Assembly (NCBI GenBank): GCA_008828725.1
Contig: MEHQ01003528.1
Location: forward strand, 91,604-155,603
From: Saccharina japonica
Lineage: Eukaryota; Sar; Phaeophyceae; Laminariales; Laminariaceae
Length of the DNA: 64,000 nt
Direction: 5' to 3'
In this document: positions 1 through 11,164 of the stretch, piece after piece
Layout: every line of letters begins with the position of its first letter
How positions within the stretch are numbered: position 1 is the first letter of the stretch
Program-made: the position numbers and the translations under genes
Notes under the pieces: generated by a model
Told to the model about the DNA's origin: nothing
The model's database searches: none
Seen by the model: the letters and a program-made list of their open reading frames with translations, nothing else

Positions 1-165
1 CTGAGGCTCAGGGAGCCAGCGGCACCCGGGGACGATAAGTTCCCATCCCCGGGTCAGAAATCCTTCCTTACATCTACAACTCCAACGACCTGGGGACGCA
101 AACGGACATCCCCCTGTTCAATACCGCCTCACAAGGTGTGGAAACCCCAATACCACGGGAACATT

Positions 166-360
166 CAGTAGTGGACAAACACTGTTAGTGGATCTTCCTA
201 AGGTAGCTAATTAGGCACTCTAATTGGCCAAGCAAGCACTGACCACTGGCTTAGGGTTCGAGTTAGGGTTAGGGTTAGGGTTCGATCTGAGGGTCAACAT
301 ACTACTACCAAGACAAAACCCCCATTTTAAAGATCCACTATCACCCTTTGTCCACCCCTC
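166..360. mobile_element. 195 bp hAT-like MITE inserted in satellite
   Basis: A segment absent from sister monomers is bounded by an exact 8 bp duplication GGAACATT (158-165 and 361-368). The ends are inverted repeats: CAGTAGTGGACAAAC on the left against GAGGGGTGGACAAAG on the reversed right end. The similarity extends through AGTGGATCTT, about 24 of 32 positions. Uninterrupted sister monomers (for example near 1690 and 811) show the empty site, with one GGAACATT run followed directly by the satellite. An 8 bp target duplication is typical of hAT transposons. There is no coding capacity. Confidence 0.75.
251..282 (+). repeat. Interstitial telomere-like TTAGGG run
   Basis: The sequence reads as one TTAGGG unit, a short spacer, then three consecutive TTAGGG units followed by TTCG. 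It lies inside the 195 bp MITE, not at a satellite boundary. TTAGGG is a widespread eukaryotic telomere repeat. Three perfect units are too few to prove telomeric origin. Confidence 0.6.
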
Positions 361-2955
361 GGAACATTTACCATTTACGGTTGCCTGGCCCTCATAGAGC
401 CAGCCTGCGGCGAGAGTTGCTCCTCGGGGCAACGTCGAAGTCCCGCCGCACCAGGGGATGATAACGTCCCATCCCCGGGTCATGAATCCTTCCATACATC
501 TACGACTTCAACAACCCGGGGACAAAAACGGAAATCCCCCGGGTCGATACCGCCCCGCAAGGTGTGGAACCCCCACCACCATTGGCTGATTGATGATTTT
601 GCTGGGGCGCTGGAGTTCATAGAGCCAGCACGCAGCGAGAGTTGCCCCTCAGGGCAACAGCGAGGTCCCGCCGCACCCGGGGATGATATGATCCCATCCC
701 CGGGTCAGAAATCCTTCCATACATCTACAACTCCAACGACCCGGGGACGCAAACGGACATCCCCCCGGTCGATACCGCCTCGCAAGGTGTGGACACCCCA
801 ATACCACGGGAACATTTTCGGTTGCCTGGCCCCCTCATAGAGCCAGCGTGCGGCGAGAGTTGCCCCTCGGGGCAACGTCGAAGTCCCGCCGCACCCGGGG
901 ATGATAACGTCCCATCCCCGGGTTATAACTACTTCCATGCATCTACAAATCCAACAACCCGGGGGGACAAAAACGGACATCCCCCGGGTCGATACCGCCC
1001 CGCAAGGTGTGGAAACCCCACCACCACTGGCTGATTGCTGATTTTGCTGGGCGCTGGAGTTTATAGAGCCAGCACGCAGCGAGAGTTGCCCCTCGGGGCA
1101 ACAGTGAGGTCCCGCCGCACCCGGGGATGATATGATCACATCCCCGGTTCAGAAATCCTCCCATAAATCTACAACTCCAACGACCCGGGGACGTAAACGG
1201 ACATTCCCCGGTTCGATACCGACTCACAAGGTGTGGAAACCCCAATACCACGGGAACATTTTTCGGTTGCCTGGTCCTCATAGAGCCAGCGTGCGGCAAG
1301 AGTTGCCCCTCGGGGCAACGCCGAAGTCCCGCCGCACCCGGGGACGATAACTTCTTTTCCCCGGGTCATGAATCCTTTCATACATTTACAGCTCCAACAA
1401 CCCGGGGACGAAAACAGACATCCCCCGGGTCGATACCGCCCCGCAAGGTGTGGAAACCCCACCATTACTGGCTGGTTGCTGATTTGGCTGGGGCACTGAA
1501 GTTCATAGAGCCAGCACGCACCGAGAGTTTCCCCTCGGAGCAACAGCGAGGTTCCGCCGCACGCGGGGATGATATTATCCCATCCCCGGGTCAGAATTCC
1601 TTCCGTACATTACCAACTCCAACTACCCGGGGACGCAAACGGACATCCCCCGGGTCGATACCGCCTCACAAGGTGTGGAAACCTCAATACCAAGGGAACA
1701 TTTACGGTTGCTTGACCCTCATAGAGCCAGCGTGCGGCGAGAATTGCCTCTTGGTGCAACGTCGAAGTCCCGCTGCACCCGGGGATGATAACTTCCTATC
1801 CCCGGGTCATAAGTCCTCCCATAAATCTGCAAGTTCAACAACCCGGGGACGAAAACAGACATCCCCCGGTTCGATACCGCCCCGCAAGGTGTGGAAACCC
1901 CACCACCACTGGCTGATTGCTGATTTGGCTGAGCGCTCGAGTTCATAAAGCCAGCACGCAGCGAGAGTTTCCCCTCGGAGCAACAGCGAGGTTCCGCCGC
2001 ACGCGGGGATGATATTATCCCATCCCCGGGTCAGAATTACTTCCATACATCACCAACTCCAACTACCCGGGGACGCAAACGGACACTCCCCAGGTCGATA
2101 TCGCCTCACAAGGTGTGGAAACCTCAACCCCACGGTTTGTTTTGCGGTTGCTTGGCCCTCATAAAGCCAGCGTGCGGCGAGAGTTGTCCCCCGGGGCATC
2201 GTCGAAGCCCCACCGCACCCTAGGATGATAACGTCCCATCCCCGGGTTATAAATCATTCCATACATCTACAAATCCAACAACCCGGGGACGAAAATTACT
2301 TTCCCGGGCTCGATCCCGCCCTGTCAACCCTACCACCACTGGCTGATCGCTGATTTGGCTGAGGCGCTGGAGCCGAGAGATCCAGCACGCAGCGAGGGTT
2401 ACCCCTCGGGGCAACGGCGAGGTCCTGTTGCTCCAGGGGATGATATGACCCCACCCCCGGGTCAGAAGTCCTCCCATATATTTTTAACTCCAACGACCCG
2501 GGGAAGCAGAAAACATCCCCCGGTTCGATACCGCCCCACAAGGTGTGGAAACCCCAACCCCAAGGGCTAATTTCGGTTGCCTGGCACTCATAGAGGCAAC
2601 GTGCGGCGAGAGTTTCCCCCCGGGGCAATGTCGAAGCCCCACCGCACCCAGGGATGATAACGTCCCATCCCCGGGTCAGAACTCCTTCCATACATGTACA
2701 ACTCCAACAACCCGGGGACCAGAACGGATATCCCCGGGGTCGATACCACCCCGCAAGGTGTGGAAACCCCAACCCCACGGGCTGATTTACGGTTGGCTGG
2801 CACTCATGGAGCCAGCGCGCGGGCAACGGCGAGGTCCCACCGCACCCGGGGATTACTACGTCGCATCCCCGGATCAGGAATCCTTGCGGACAACTACAAC
2901 TCCAATAACCCGGGGACGAAAACAGACACCCCCCGGGTCGATACCGCCCCGCATG

Positions 2956-3540
2956 GGAATTCCTTTTTTCCGGTTCAGAGTGGTACATCACAGCACACTG
3001 TTAGTGCGAGTACTATGGGCAACGCAAAGCTAGCGCCACGGGCGGAGCCGTGGCTGTACCGCTAGTATTATCAACTGCTGCTATTCTGTCTGTCTGTCTG
3101 TCTGTAATTGAACAGCGCTATCCAGAGCGGTTCAGCCCCACCTGGCCCCATGGGTAGGGAGGCTGGGTGCCACAACACGCAGAACACTGGGTCCCATGCC
3201 ACGCCGAGCCGTGGCCGTGGCGCAATCCCGATGCAGTTCTGGCAGCCATCTAGCCAGCCCACCTGCTGATTTCAACTTTTCAGGGCCTTCCTCGGGGAAA
3301 TTCCCGAAGATTTCGGGAATCGAGTAAATCAACCATATCAAACTAACCAATGCCGAATAAACAATGTTAAAAGCACCACAAAAAAGACAAATCCACGGCG
3401 AATCGAATGACGGTGTTTTTTTTTTTTCCGGAACCGCGGTATGGTCCATGGTAATTTACCACGGGAATTGCATTACTATTCTGGCAGCTGATTGGTTGCC
3501 CAAATCCATGCCAGTGGCTGCTAGCTCTTTCTAGAACATC
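2956..3540. other. Non-satellite spacer with conserved GC hairpin
   Basis: This spacer separates satellite blocks 1 and 2. Bases 2990-3075 are shared with 7988-8105, including a hairpin formed by GCCACGG and CCGTGGC (about 3037-3056) and the phrase 'gcgagtacta'. A (CTGT)n run lies at about 3086-3105. No credible gene was seen. Confidence 0.6.
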
Positions 3541-5560
3541 GGTGCTATAAAGAGCCACCGAGGTTCCGCCGAACCCGGGGAGGATAGGCTCCCATCCCCG
3601 GATCATAAATCCTTCCATATTTATACAACTCCGACCAACTGGGGACAAAAACGGCGTCGACACTGCCCCGCACGGTATGGAAACCCCACCCCCATCAGTT
3701 GGTCACTGATTGGCTGAGGCTCAGGGCCGCACCCGGGGATGATATGATTCCATCCCCGGGTCAGAATTCCTTCCATACATCTACAACTCTAACAACCCGG
3801 GGACGGAAACGGACATCCCCCTGGTCGATACCGGCTCACAAGGTGTGGAAACCCCAATACCCCAGGCAAATTTACAAATTTACGGTTGCCTGGCCCTCAT
3901 AGAGTCAGCGTGCAGCGAGAGTTTCCCCTCGGGGCAACGTCGAAGTCCCGCCGCACCCGGGGATGATAACGTCCCATCCCCGGGTCAGAAATCCTTCCAT
4001 ACATATACAACACCAACAACCTGGGGACGAAAACGGACATCTCCCGGGTCGATACCGCCCCGCAAGGTGTGGAAACCCCACCACTACTGGCTGATTGCTG
4101 ATTTGGCTGGGGCGCTGGAGTTCATAGAGCCAGCACGGAGCGAGGGTTGCCCCTCGGGGCAAGGGCTGGGTCCCGCCGCACCGGGGGATGATATTATTCC
4201 ATCCCTGGGTCAGAAATCCTTTCATACATGTACAACTCCAACCACCCGGGTACCCAAGCGGACATCCCCCGGGTCGATACCGCCCCACAAGGTGTGTAAA
4301 ACCCAACTCCACGGGCTAATTTACGGTTGCCTGGCCCTCATAGAGCCAGCGTGCGGCGAGAGTTTCCGCTCGGGGCAACATCGAAGTCCCGCCGCACCCG
4401 GGGATGATAAAATCCCACCCCCGGGTCAGAAATCCTTCCATACATCTACAACTCCAACAATCCGGGGACGAAAACGGACATCCCCCGGGTCGATACCGCC
4501 CCACAAGGTGTGGAAACCCCAACCCCACGACTAATTTACGGTTGCCTGGCCCTCATAGAGCCAGCGTGCGACGAAAGTCGCCCCTCGGGGCAACGTCGAG
4601 GCCCCGCCGTACCCGGGGATGATATGATCCCATCCCCGGGTCAGAAATCATTCCATACATGTACAACTCCAGCAACCCGGGGACGAAAACGGACATCCCC
4701 CGGGTCGATACCGCCCCGCATGGTGTGGAAACCCCACCACTACTGGCTGATTGCTGATTTGGCTGGAACGCTGAAACCCAGAGAGCCAGCACGCAGCGAG
4801 GGTTACCCCTCAGGGCATCGGTGAGGTCCCGCCGCACCCGGGGATGATAAATTCCCACCCCCAGGTCAGAAATCCTTCCATACATGTGCAACTCCAACGA
4901 CCCGGGGACGCAAACGGACATCCCCCGCGTCGATACCGCCCCACAAGGTGTGGAAACCTCAACCCCACGGGCTAATTTACGGTTGCCTGGCCCTCATAGA
5001 GCCAGCGTGTGGCGAGAGTTGTCCCTTGGGGCAACGTCGAAGTCCCGCCACACCCGGGGATGATAACATACCATCCCCGGGTCAGAAATCCTTCCATAAA
5101 TCTACAACTCCAACAACCCGGGGACGAAAACGGACATCCTCCAGGTCGATACCGCCCCGCAAGGTGTGGGAACCCCAATACCACGGGCTGATTTACGGTT
5201 GCCTGGCTCTCATGGAGCCAGCGCGCGGCGCGAGTTTCCCCTCGGGACAACGTCGAAGTCCCACCGCACCCGGGGATGATAACGTCCCGTAGCCGGATCA
5301 GAAATCCTTGCGGACATCTACAACTCCAACAACCCTAGGACGAAAACAGACACCCCCCACGTCGATACCGCCCTGCAAGGTGTGGAAATCCCTACCCCAC
5401 GGGCTGAGTAACGTTTTGGTTGGGGCTCATGGTCGATGTTCCGCTGTACCCGGGGATGGTAAGGCCCCATCTCCGAATCATATATCCTTCAATACATGTA
5501 CGCCTTCAACAAAAACGGACATCCCCCGGGTCGATACCGCCCCGCATAGTGGTTGTAATG
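3541..5560. repeat. Dimeric ~220 bp satellite, block 2
   Basis: Same satellite as block 1. The CATCCC landmark starts at 3751, 3975, 4200, 4416, 4631, 4856 and 5072, so monomers alternate between about 225 and 215 bp. The last copies (from about 5280) are decayed and end in a tail 'cagagtggttcatcacagca' that also closes block 1 (about 2977-2998). Confidence 0.92.
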
Positions 5561-5822
5561 TTTGGGTTCAGAGTGGTTCATCACAGCACACTGTTAGACG
5601 TTGTCTGAGCTACAAAATATAGACGTTACCGGCTGTTTCAGTGTCCGGTATTCGTCCCAAACAAAAATGAAATACTTTATCTAGACCAACCACAGCCAAG
5701 CAAATTGAGGTCAAAACCCAAAAGCCTGAAGCATTCAGCAGACAACGACTATAAAAATAGCAAAAAAACATCTCGCGGAAACAAATTTCGTATACGTAAA
5801 AAAAGTTATGCACAGCAGGCGA

Positions 5823-5828
5823 GCAACA

Positions 5829-5874
<46 letters not shown>
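5823..5874 (+). repeat. (CAG)n microsatellite
   Basis: A run of AAC/CAG triplets becomes a pure CAG tract. The poly-Ser and poly-Ala open frames that cover it (5705-6094 plus, 5735-6010 minus) are frame readings of the triplet repeat and are not taken as genes. Confidence 0.9.
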
Positions 5875-5876
<2 letters not shown>

Positions 5877-6098
5877 GCCGCTGGAGGAGATGGCAGGTGC
5901 TGCTGTACCTCATCCTCTACCCTCGCCACGCGCGCCTCGTGAAGTCGTCTCAGTCCCTCCTCGGTGCCCAGCGCCGCTCGGGCTCCACGCGTTTCTGCTT
6001 CGGGGTGCAAACGTTTTTCGTGATATCATCCAACTCTTCTTCCATGTCAAGCCTCACGCGCTTCTCCGTATGTATCAGTAAATATATCCCCTGATATT

Positions 6099-6854
6099 AG
6101 AGTGTTTGCGTTTTTTTTCCTTCTTACTTTTACTTCTCTAAAAATTCTCCCGAAGGAAGGATTTGCGGTAATTTTTTTAAAAAACGGCAAAAAAGTATTT
6201 AGAGAAGTACGTTTTTGATCAAAAGTTACGGTAACTTTTGGCTCTCAGTTTCATTGGCCTACACACACCGAGCATTCTACCGACGCAGAACGCCACAAAT
6301 TATGGGACATGTCTCCCATAGGCCCCAACCTTGCTGCTTGCTCTACACAACACAACAACCGGTGGGAGCACAGAGGCTCGAGAGGTGTGCTACAGTATGA
6401 TACGGACAAGCGGTGCTGGATTTTGCTGACGGGGCGCCGGCGGACTGCTGGCGGCCCGCTACGGTACGCTCTCGCCGGCTTGGTGTCGTGGAGGATGCGC
6501 TGTTCAGAAGAACTACTCGTACGAGTACAAGTTACTCGTACGAGTCGTACTCGTACGGAGACGTAGTCTTACCGCCTTGCTTGTAGAGCGCGACAGGATG
6601 ACAGATCGCCGTGTATCATTTCAATTTCACCACACTGCGGTAGCAGCACTAGCAGCACTAGCAGCAGCGGCGGCGCGCCGCCACGGTCTATATATGTCGG
6701 CCCCCGGGCGGGCTTGGAGCGGAGCGTGCCGGCGCGGTGTCGCGCGTAGGTCGTGGGCAGCATCAGGAGCAGCACACGACGACAAGAATAGTTGGACGCA
6801 AAATCGAGAAAAGCAAAAACGGAAGTTGTTGCTTCTCCTGCTCTGCTGCTGCTC

Positions 6855-6886
<32 letters not shown>

Positions 6887-7227
6887 CCGCTGCTGCTGGG
6901 GCTGCCGCTGCTGCTGCTGCCACATAGCTGCAGCCACCGGTGCTGCTGCTTGCGGTCGTGGGATTGCAGCTGCGGCACTGCGGTCATACCCCTGCCGCCG
7001 CCACCGTTGCTTGGCTGCCGTTCCTCTCGTACGCTACTTTTTGTTTTCGTTGTTTGTTTGGTTTGCCGCATTGCCTCACCCCACTTCCCTTATTATTTTC
7101 GGAGGCGTCGCCTGCAGGATTTTGTTTACTTCTATCGCAAACACATCGAAACCATGAGGGGAAGGGAATTCACTTTTTTGAGCGGAAGGAAAGTATATAT
7201 ACTTTTTACTTCTATCGCAAACACTCT
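6099..7227 (+). mobile_element. Non-autonomous inverted-terminal-repeat element, copy 1
   Basis: The element begins AGAGTGTTTGCG and ends with its reverse complement CGCAAACACTCT. Both sides have ATT immediately outside (6096-6098 and 7228-7230), a possible 3 bp target duplication. The near right-end motif 'acttctatcgcaaacac' occurs twice (about 7129 and 7207). It carries a CTG/GCT triplet tract at about 6842-6930 and GC-rich sequence. No transposase was seen. The open frames in it (for example 6309-6566 and 6737-7519) are low-complexity. A second copy lies inverted at 58711-59844 and a third starts at about 63279. Confidence 0.75.
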
Positions 7228-7230
7228 ATT

Positions 7231-7987
7231 ATATGTTGAAAAACAAATGCTTGTGGCTCCGCAGCCAGCGTTTCGGCCGACCGACGTTGAGCAACAACCA
7301 AGTCGCGTGCACGAGCGACACCGCTGTGCCGTCGCTCCAGCGTACGTGGTAGTGACGGCGGTCCGCGGCGTTCACGGCGTGCCGCTCCCGCACCGCTATA
7401 GGCCAACTTCTCCGCCGTGGTTGTCCCTATCCGAGCAAAATTCTCGTCGTGTTTTTTTCTTTTTTCCGAAGCTTCTTGCGTCGTTTTGTTCTTTTTTTGG
7501 CGAGAATTGCCTACGGTAGCAAACAAACAATGTTTGAACGAGTGGTGCTTGACGGTGACGTCTTCGATTTCGATGCGGTCTTCGACTCTTTGTGCGCTAA
7601 AACCCTATGTCAATTTCTGTAGCTACACTTCTTCAATATTCATCGAGTCACTCTGCTACGGTCTGCATATTACTGAAAACACTGAAAATCACCCATTTCG
7701 ACTATTTTTAAAGCCCTTCGACGCGGAAACACATTTTGATGGCTGTCGGAATATAGAATACGTTGTTTTACAGGGCTCCACGCAGTGAAAATTCTCAATT
7801 GTAAACGTATCAAAAGTTATCGTTGATGCCATGCAGTAGGTCTGGTATACTATATTCAAGTTATATTGGGACTCAAGGCAGTCCAAAATGTTGACGATTT
7901 TTCAGTCTATTAAAATGTTACGTTTGTTGAAATTTTCATCTATTTAATCTGCCACTTTTTCGTGGTCGTTAAGTAGCTCAAGACAAC
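7231..7987. other. Intergenic, with GC-rich patch
   Basis: A GC-rich patch at about 7255-7430 is followed by AT-rich sequence. Apart from the short ORF at 7530 described separately, no supported gene was seen. Confidence 0.5.
7530..7622 (+). CDS. Very tentative 5' exon (30-codon ORF)
   Basis: ATG at 7530 opens a 30-residue frame with an acidic aromatic stretch (GDVFDFDAVF), ending in TAG at 7620-7622. It lies 2 kb upstream of the first recognised EXO84 exon on the same strand. An acidic FD-containing segment often precedes the helical core in exocyst Exo84 proteins. No splice donor with the phase needed by the exon at 9623 was found, so it could equally be chance. Confidence 0.15.
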   Translation: MFERVVLDGDVFDFDAVFDSLCAKTLCQFL

Positions 7988-8105
7988 GTCTAACTGTTAA
8001 TGCGAGTACTATGTACCACACCAGGAACTTATTTACTACAGTACTGTGGGCAACGCAACGCTAGCGCCACGGGCGGAGCCGTGGCCGTACCGCTAGTAAT
8101 ATATA
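7988..8105 (+). repeat. Second copy of satellite-border segment
   Basis: It matches about 2997-3075 near the end of satellite block 1. Shared features are 'gttaatgcgagtactatg', 'gggcaacgcaa', then CTAGCGCCACGG, a short loop and CCGTGGC, and 'taccgctagta'. The GCCACGG/CCGTGGC inverted repeat is retained in both copies. Confidence 0.6.
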
Positions 8106-8569
8106 AATACGTTGTCGTTCGTCACACACCCACGCCCACCAACCCCAACCACCCACTCACTCGCCGACCAATCCGCCCACCCACCAACTCACCCAGCATG
8201 TACAGCAGTACGTACATCAGTTGTTGAGTATGTCCATAATCAGTTTGTTGCGCATCCTACTGGGATTTCCAAGCGTTGCTATCCCCCGCCATCCCCGGGA
8301 CCAAGCAATCGGTCGCCGAGGGGGCGCCTGTCCACGGCCGCCGCTCGCGGAGTTTGGCCGCAGCGCCTCTTCTTCAGTAGGGGTCACCGAGCGCTGCCGT
8401 GTGTGGGGGTGTGGCGTTGTCGCGCGGCCGCGGTGGGTCGCTTTGCGGTCGGGAGAGCCGGTCTCGGCGGGTCATCTAATTCAGCTGTGAAGATCCAAAC
8501 GACGACGGCCCATGCGTATTAAATGTTGAGGAGATATTGGGCAAGTGGCTTTCAATCCAGCGTTTTCCG
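8106..8569. other. CCCAC-rich low complexity, then GC-rich sequence
   Basis: Bases 8112-8200 are simple CCACCCA-type sequence. The following GC-rich stretch has open frames on the plus strand (8112-8522, 8221-8490) but no recognisable domain, splice structure or start context. Confidence 0.4.
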
Positions 8570-9215
8570 AGCCCAATCCCATTGGTCAATCCCCCCCCCC
8601 AACCCGCCCGCGCTCGCCCTCGACCAATGGGAAGGCGCCGAGCGCGCGGCGAGAGTTTCCCCTCGGGGGAGCGTCGGGGTCTCGCCGCGCCTGGCGAGGA
8701 TAGGGTCCCATCCCCGAGTCATAAATCCTTCAATACAAATACCAACAAACCGAGAACGAAAAAGGTGGCCCCCGGATCGATACCGTCCCGCACGGTGTGG
8801 AAACCTCCTATTTAAATAGTCCATTGGCTGATCGCTCATTGGCTGGGTTCGTGAAGCCAGCACCACTCGAGGAGGAAAATCTCCCATCCCCAGATCGGAA
8901 ATACTTGCATACATCGACAACTCCAACAACCCAGGGACGGAAACAGTGGTCCCCCGGGTCGAAACCGCCACGCACGGAGTGCAAGCCCCAACCCCACTGG
9001 CTGATTGCTTATTGGTTGGGGTTGAGTGCTCATTGGTTGGGGTTTGTGGAGCGAGCGGCACCCGCGGAGATTACGGTCCCATCCTCCGAACAGAAAGCCT
9101 TCTATATACGTAAAACTCCAACGATTCGGTGACGAAAGCGGTTATCTGCTGTAACGACACTGGCCCGCAAAGTGTGGAAACCCCAACTCCGGGTACAACC
9201 TTGTACCATTGTTGG
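8570..9215. repeat. Dimeric satellite, decayed block 3
   Basis: About three strongly diverged monomers keep the order 'gagagtttcccctcgggg', 'tcccatccccgagtcataaa', 'cccggatcgataccg', 'acggtgtggaaac' and 'ccattggctgatcgctcatt'. Divergence is clearly higher than in blocks 1 and 2. Confidence 0.8.
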
Positions 9216-9622
9216 GTGCGGTTCGTGAAGCCGTCCGTTTCTACCAAATCCGGGCAAGAACGTTTATTTATAGCACGTTCATTGACTATGACCTGATAGA
9301 TCCATTTTTATTGGTAAGTAGTTGCACATTCAACATAGATCGCCATCGACGACCTACGCTTGGCCCAGCCCAATACGAAAAATAAGGCTCGCGAAGCCCG
9401 CCTATTTTTGCGCTTGTATTTGTAGATTCTACAGATCATAAACCTGGTTAATCAGAGGGATCTATCTTCCCTAAAATGCCCAGATCTAAAATGTGGATCT
9501 GATCTTTCCTAAATATGATGAATTGGTGAAATGGGGATCTGATCTGTCCAAGGTTGTTCTGCGACCTCTATCACTTGTTGCATGTCGCACGATGCCCGTT
9601 GTTTAATTTCTGTTTTGCGAAG
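9216..9622. other. Upstream intron or 5' flank of the EXO84-like gene
   Basis: The sequence has scattered GATCTGATC phrases (about 9470-9550). No exon was recognised before the acceptor at 9621-9622. Confidence 0.4.
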
Positions 9623-9657
9623 GGTGGAGAAGCTGGAGGGACTGAAACGTCAAACAG
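9623..9657 (+). CDS. EXO84: EXO84-like exocyst subunit, exon a
   Basis: First of five phase-matched exons (9623-9657, 10358-10488, 14566-14697, 15705-15770, 21528-21725) of a plus-strand gene. The exocyst is the eight-subunit complex that tethers secretory vesicles to the plasma membrane. Exo84 is one of its vesicle-side subunits, with an N-terminal coiled region. This exon encodes RVEKLEGLKRQT and ends ACAG|GTGCAC. The leftover G joins AA of the next exon to form a Glu codon, so phase is kept. Joined, the reading is the typical Exo84/Vps51-type 'L..LK..T...LR..V..NY..F' start of the helical domain. The 5' boundary (AG at 9621-9622) is a best guess. The true first exon was not found, and the C-terminal exons lie downstream or were not recognised. 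Confidence 0.65.
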
Positions 9658-9989
9658 GTGCACGCCGTGAACATCATTGGGAGGCGTTCTCGGGGAGGAA
9701 GCAAATCCACACATCGGACAGAGCAGAGCAGATCATCCCCATTTCAAGATCTATGTATTTCGGGGCGGATGTATTCCTAAATTATATGGTCGACAAACTG
9801 TACGTAAATCAGATTTTACGGTTTGGATCTGTGTGACGCGGCTCAGCACATGTTTCCGGATGGGATCTGTATTATTGGGCTCATGTACAAAATCTCATAA
9901 CGGCAAATACATAATCTAAATTAATCACAGTAGATTGTGATCATGCGATGTGTGAACCCCTGCTTGCGGTAACAGGGCTTGCTGGCCAG

Positions 9990-10031
9990 AACCGGCCCTG
10001 CTTGAGGAGGTTGTCCGCAGCTATTCACTGA
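9990..10031 (+). pseudogene. Decayed copy of head of EXO84 exon b
   Basis: The 40 bases match the first bases of exon b (10358 onward), preceded by its own CAG: AACCGGCCCTGC, then GAGGAGGTTGTCCGCA. The copy diverges after about 36 bases (roughly 30 identical). It lies 368 bp upstream of the real exon in the same orientation, within the intron. It lacks the rest of the exon and has no downstream donor, so it is not a usable alternative exon. Confidence 0.8.
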
Positions 10032-10357
10032 AGGTGTTCTTGTTCTATTGTAGTCGCTGTATTTATCCGTTTACTTCACGAGTACTGTGTTTATTCATTT
10101 TTTTTGTTTTTTTCTCGACCTCCTGTTATCTACATTTTGACACCTTTGTTTGTGGTACGTAGCACTCGTATTTTATTCCGAGGTCGCATTTTCATTGAAG
10201 ATATACCAATAGGAAATAGGACACCAGCCGTTTTGTACATAACAGGTACAATTAGAGTGTCTTTTTCGAGATTGCATTTGTTGATGTTCACAACTTTGTA
10301 TTGCCTTCATGCCTCATATAACATGCTTCTTTCTTGCGCTGGCTATTTTGTTTTCAG

Positions 10358-10488
10358 AATCGGCCCTGCGGGAGGAGGTTGTCCGCAACTACAAGGCGTT
10401 CATGCACGCTACGGAGGAGATCCGCACGATGGAGGCTGACATACAGACGCTCAAGGATCTTCTCGGTTCCACGGCCATCACGCTTCAA
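10358..10488 (+). CDS. EXO84: EXO84-like exocyst subunit, exon b
   Basis: The acceptor TTGTTTTCAG precedes 10358 and the donor CAA|GTGCAC follows 10488. With the G carried over from exon a it encodes 44 residues: E-SALREEVVRNYKAF, then MHATEEIRTMEADIQ and TLKDLLGS. The pattern of a helical NY.xF....EI...E.....L..LL core is the signature of the Vps51/EXO84/COG1 N-terminal family. The later exons favour EXO84 among these. The exon leaves in phase 0. Confidence 0.8.
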
Positions 10489-11164
10489 GTGCACTTCGCG
10501 TTGTATTGCTATTGTTTCACTGCTTCTGTTTTCACGGCTACTGCTTGTGCTGCATTTTTTGCCACTGCGACTGCCGCAAGCATACAAATCCGTGCATCCC
10601 CTAGCCCGCCTCCCGCCTATGGTTTATATGCCTATGAAATGTTTTTCGAGGCATCCATTTGGTTGAGACCATTCATCAGGGTCCCGAGAAAACTACCCCT
10701 ACCGCTACCCCCCCCCTACTGACCAGGGATGGTGATGCATCAATAGTACGAGAAACCCTTAGCCAAAGAAATAACTTGCGGGCAATAACCCGTTTCCAGT
10801 TTTCAATGTAACCTGCCAGTTATAACCGGAAACCCGCGGATGATATCAACCCGCCCCCGGGTTTCCATAGTCCTATACTTTTAAGTCAAGTCAGTTTTTT
10901 TATCCGTCCCCGAGGTTTCCATTGCCCTACACTTTCATTCAGTCTATTTTGTTTGCGTTGATACCGTGTCACTGCCATTGTACAGCATTCATACATTTTG
11001 AAATACGGTTAGGGGTGGGATTGAAGGTTTGTTAGACGTAAAACAATGTCCGTTGCCGTTAGCCTAAAACAATAACTCTTTCTTGAATGAAACAATTCGC
11101 GCTGGGATAGAAAACACTCGACAGTCAGACTTCGAGTATGTCACACCCCACACAAAAATAAAAG

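Larger units (their letters stand above)
1..2955. repeat. Dimeric ~220 bp satellite, block 1
   Basis: Tandem monomers recognisable by the recurring segments CCGGGTCGATACCGCC, AAGGTGTGGAAACCCC and CATAGAGCCAGC. The CATCCCCGGG landmark recurs at 44, 470, 695, 913, 1139 and about 1357, so after removing the 203 bp insertion at 166-368 the spacing alternates near 225 and 218 bp. Two monomer types alternate, one with 'taccacgggaacatttacgg' and one with 'ctggctgattgctgatttgg', giving a ~443 bp dimer. Each monomer carries GC-rich inverted repeats, notably an 11 bp stem ACCCGGGGATG/CATCCCCGGGT with a 9 base loop. Long open frames on both strands arise because many monomers are close to a multiple of three; I do not regard them as genes. 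Confidence 0.92.

Noticed and set aside
3845-4534. 229-codon plus-strand ORF and overlapping minus ORFs in the satellite
   Set aside because: Frames stay open because several monomers are near multiples of three. Both strands are open and the product is simply the repeated monomer.
5705-6094. Poly-Ser and poly-Ala ORFs
   Set aside because: They are readings of the CAG tract in different frames with no conserved flanks.
6737-7519. 260-codon ORF with long leucine run
   Set aside because: It crosses a transposable element, its end and unrelated flank. Leucines come from the CTG tract.
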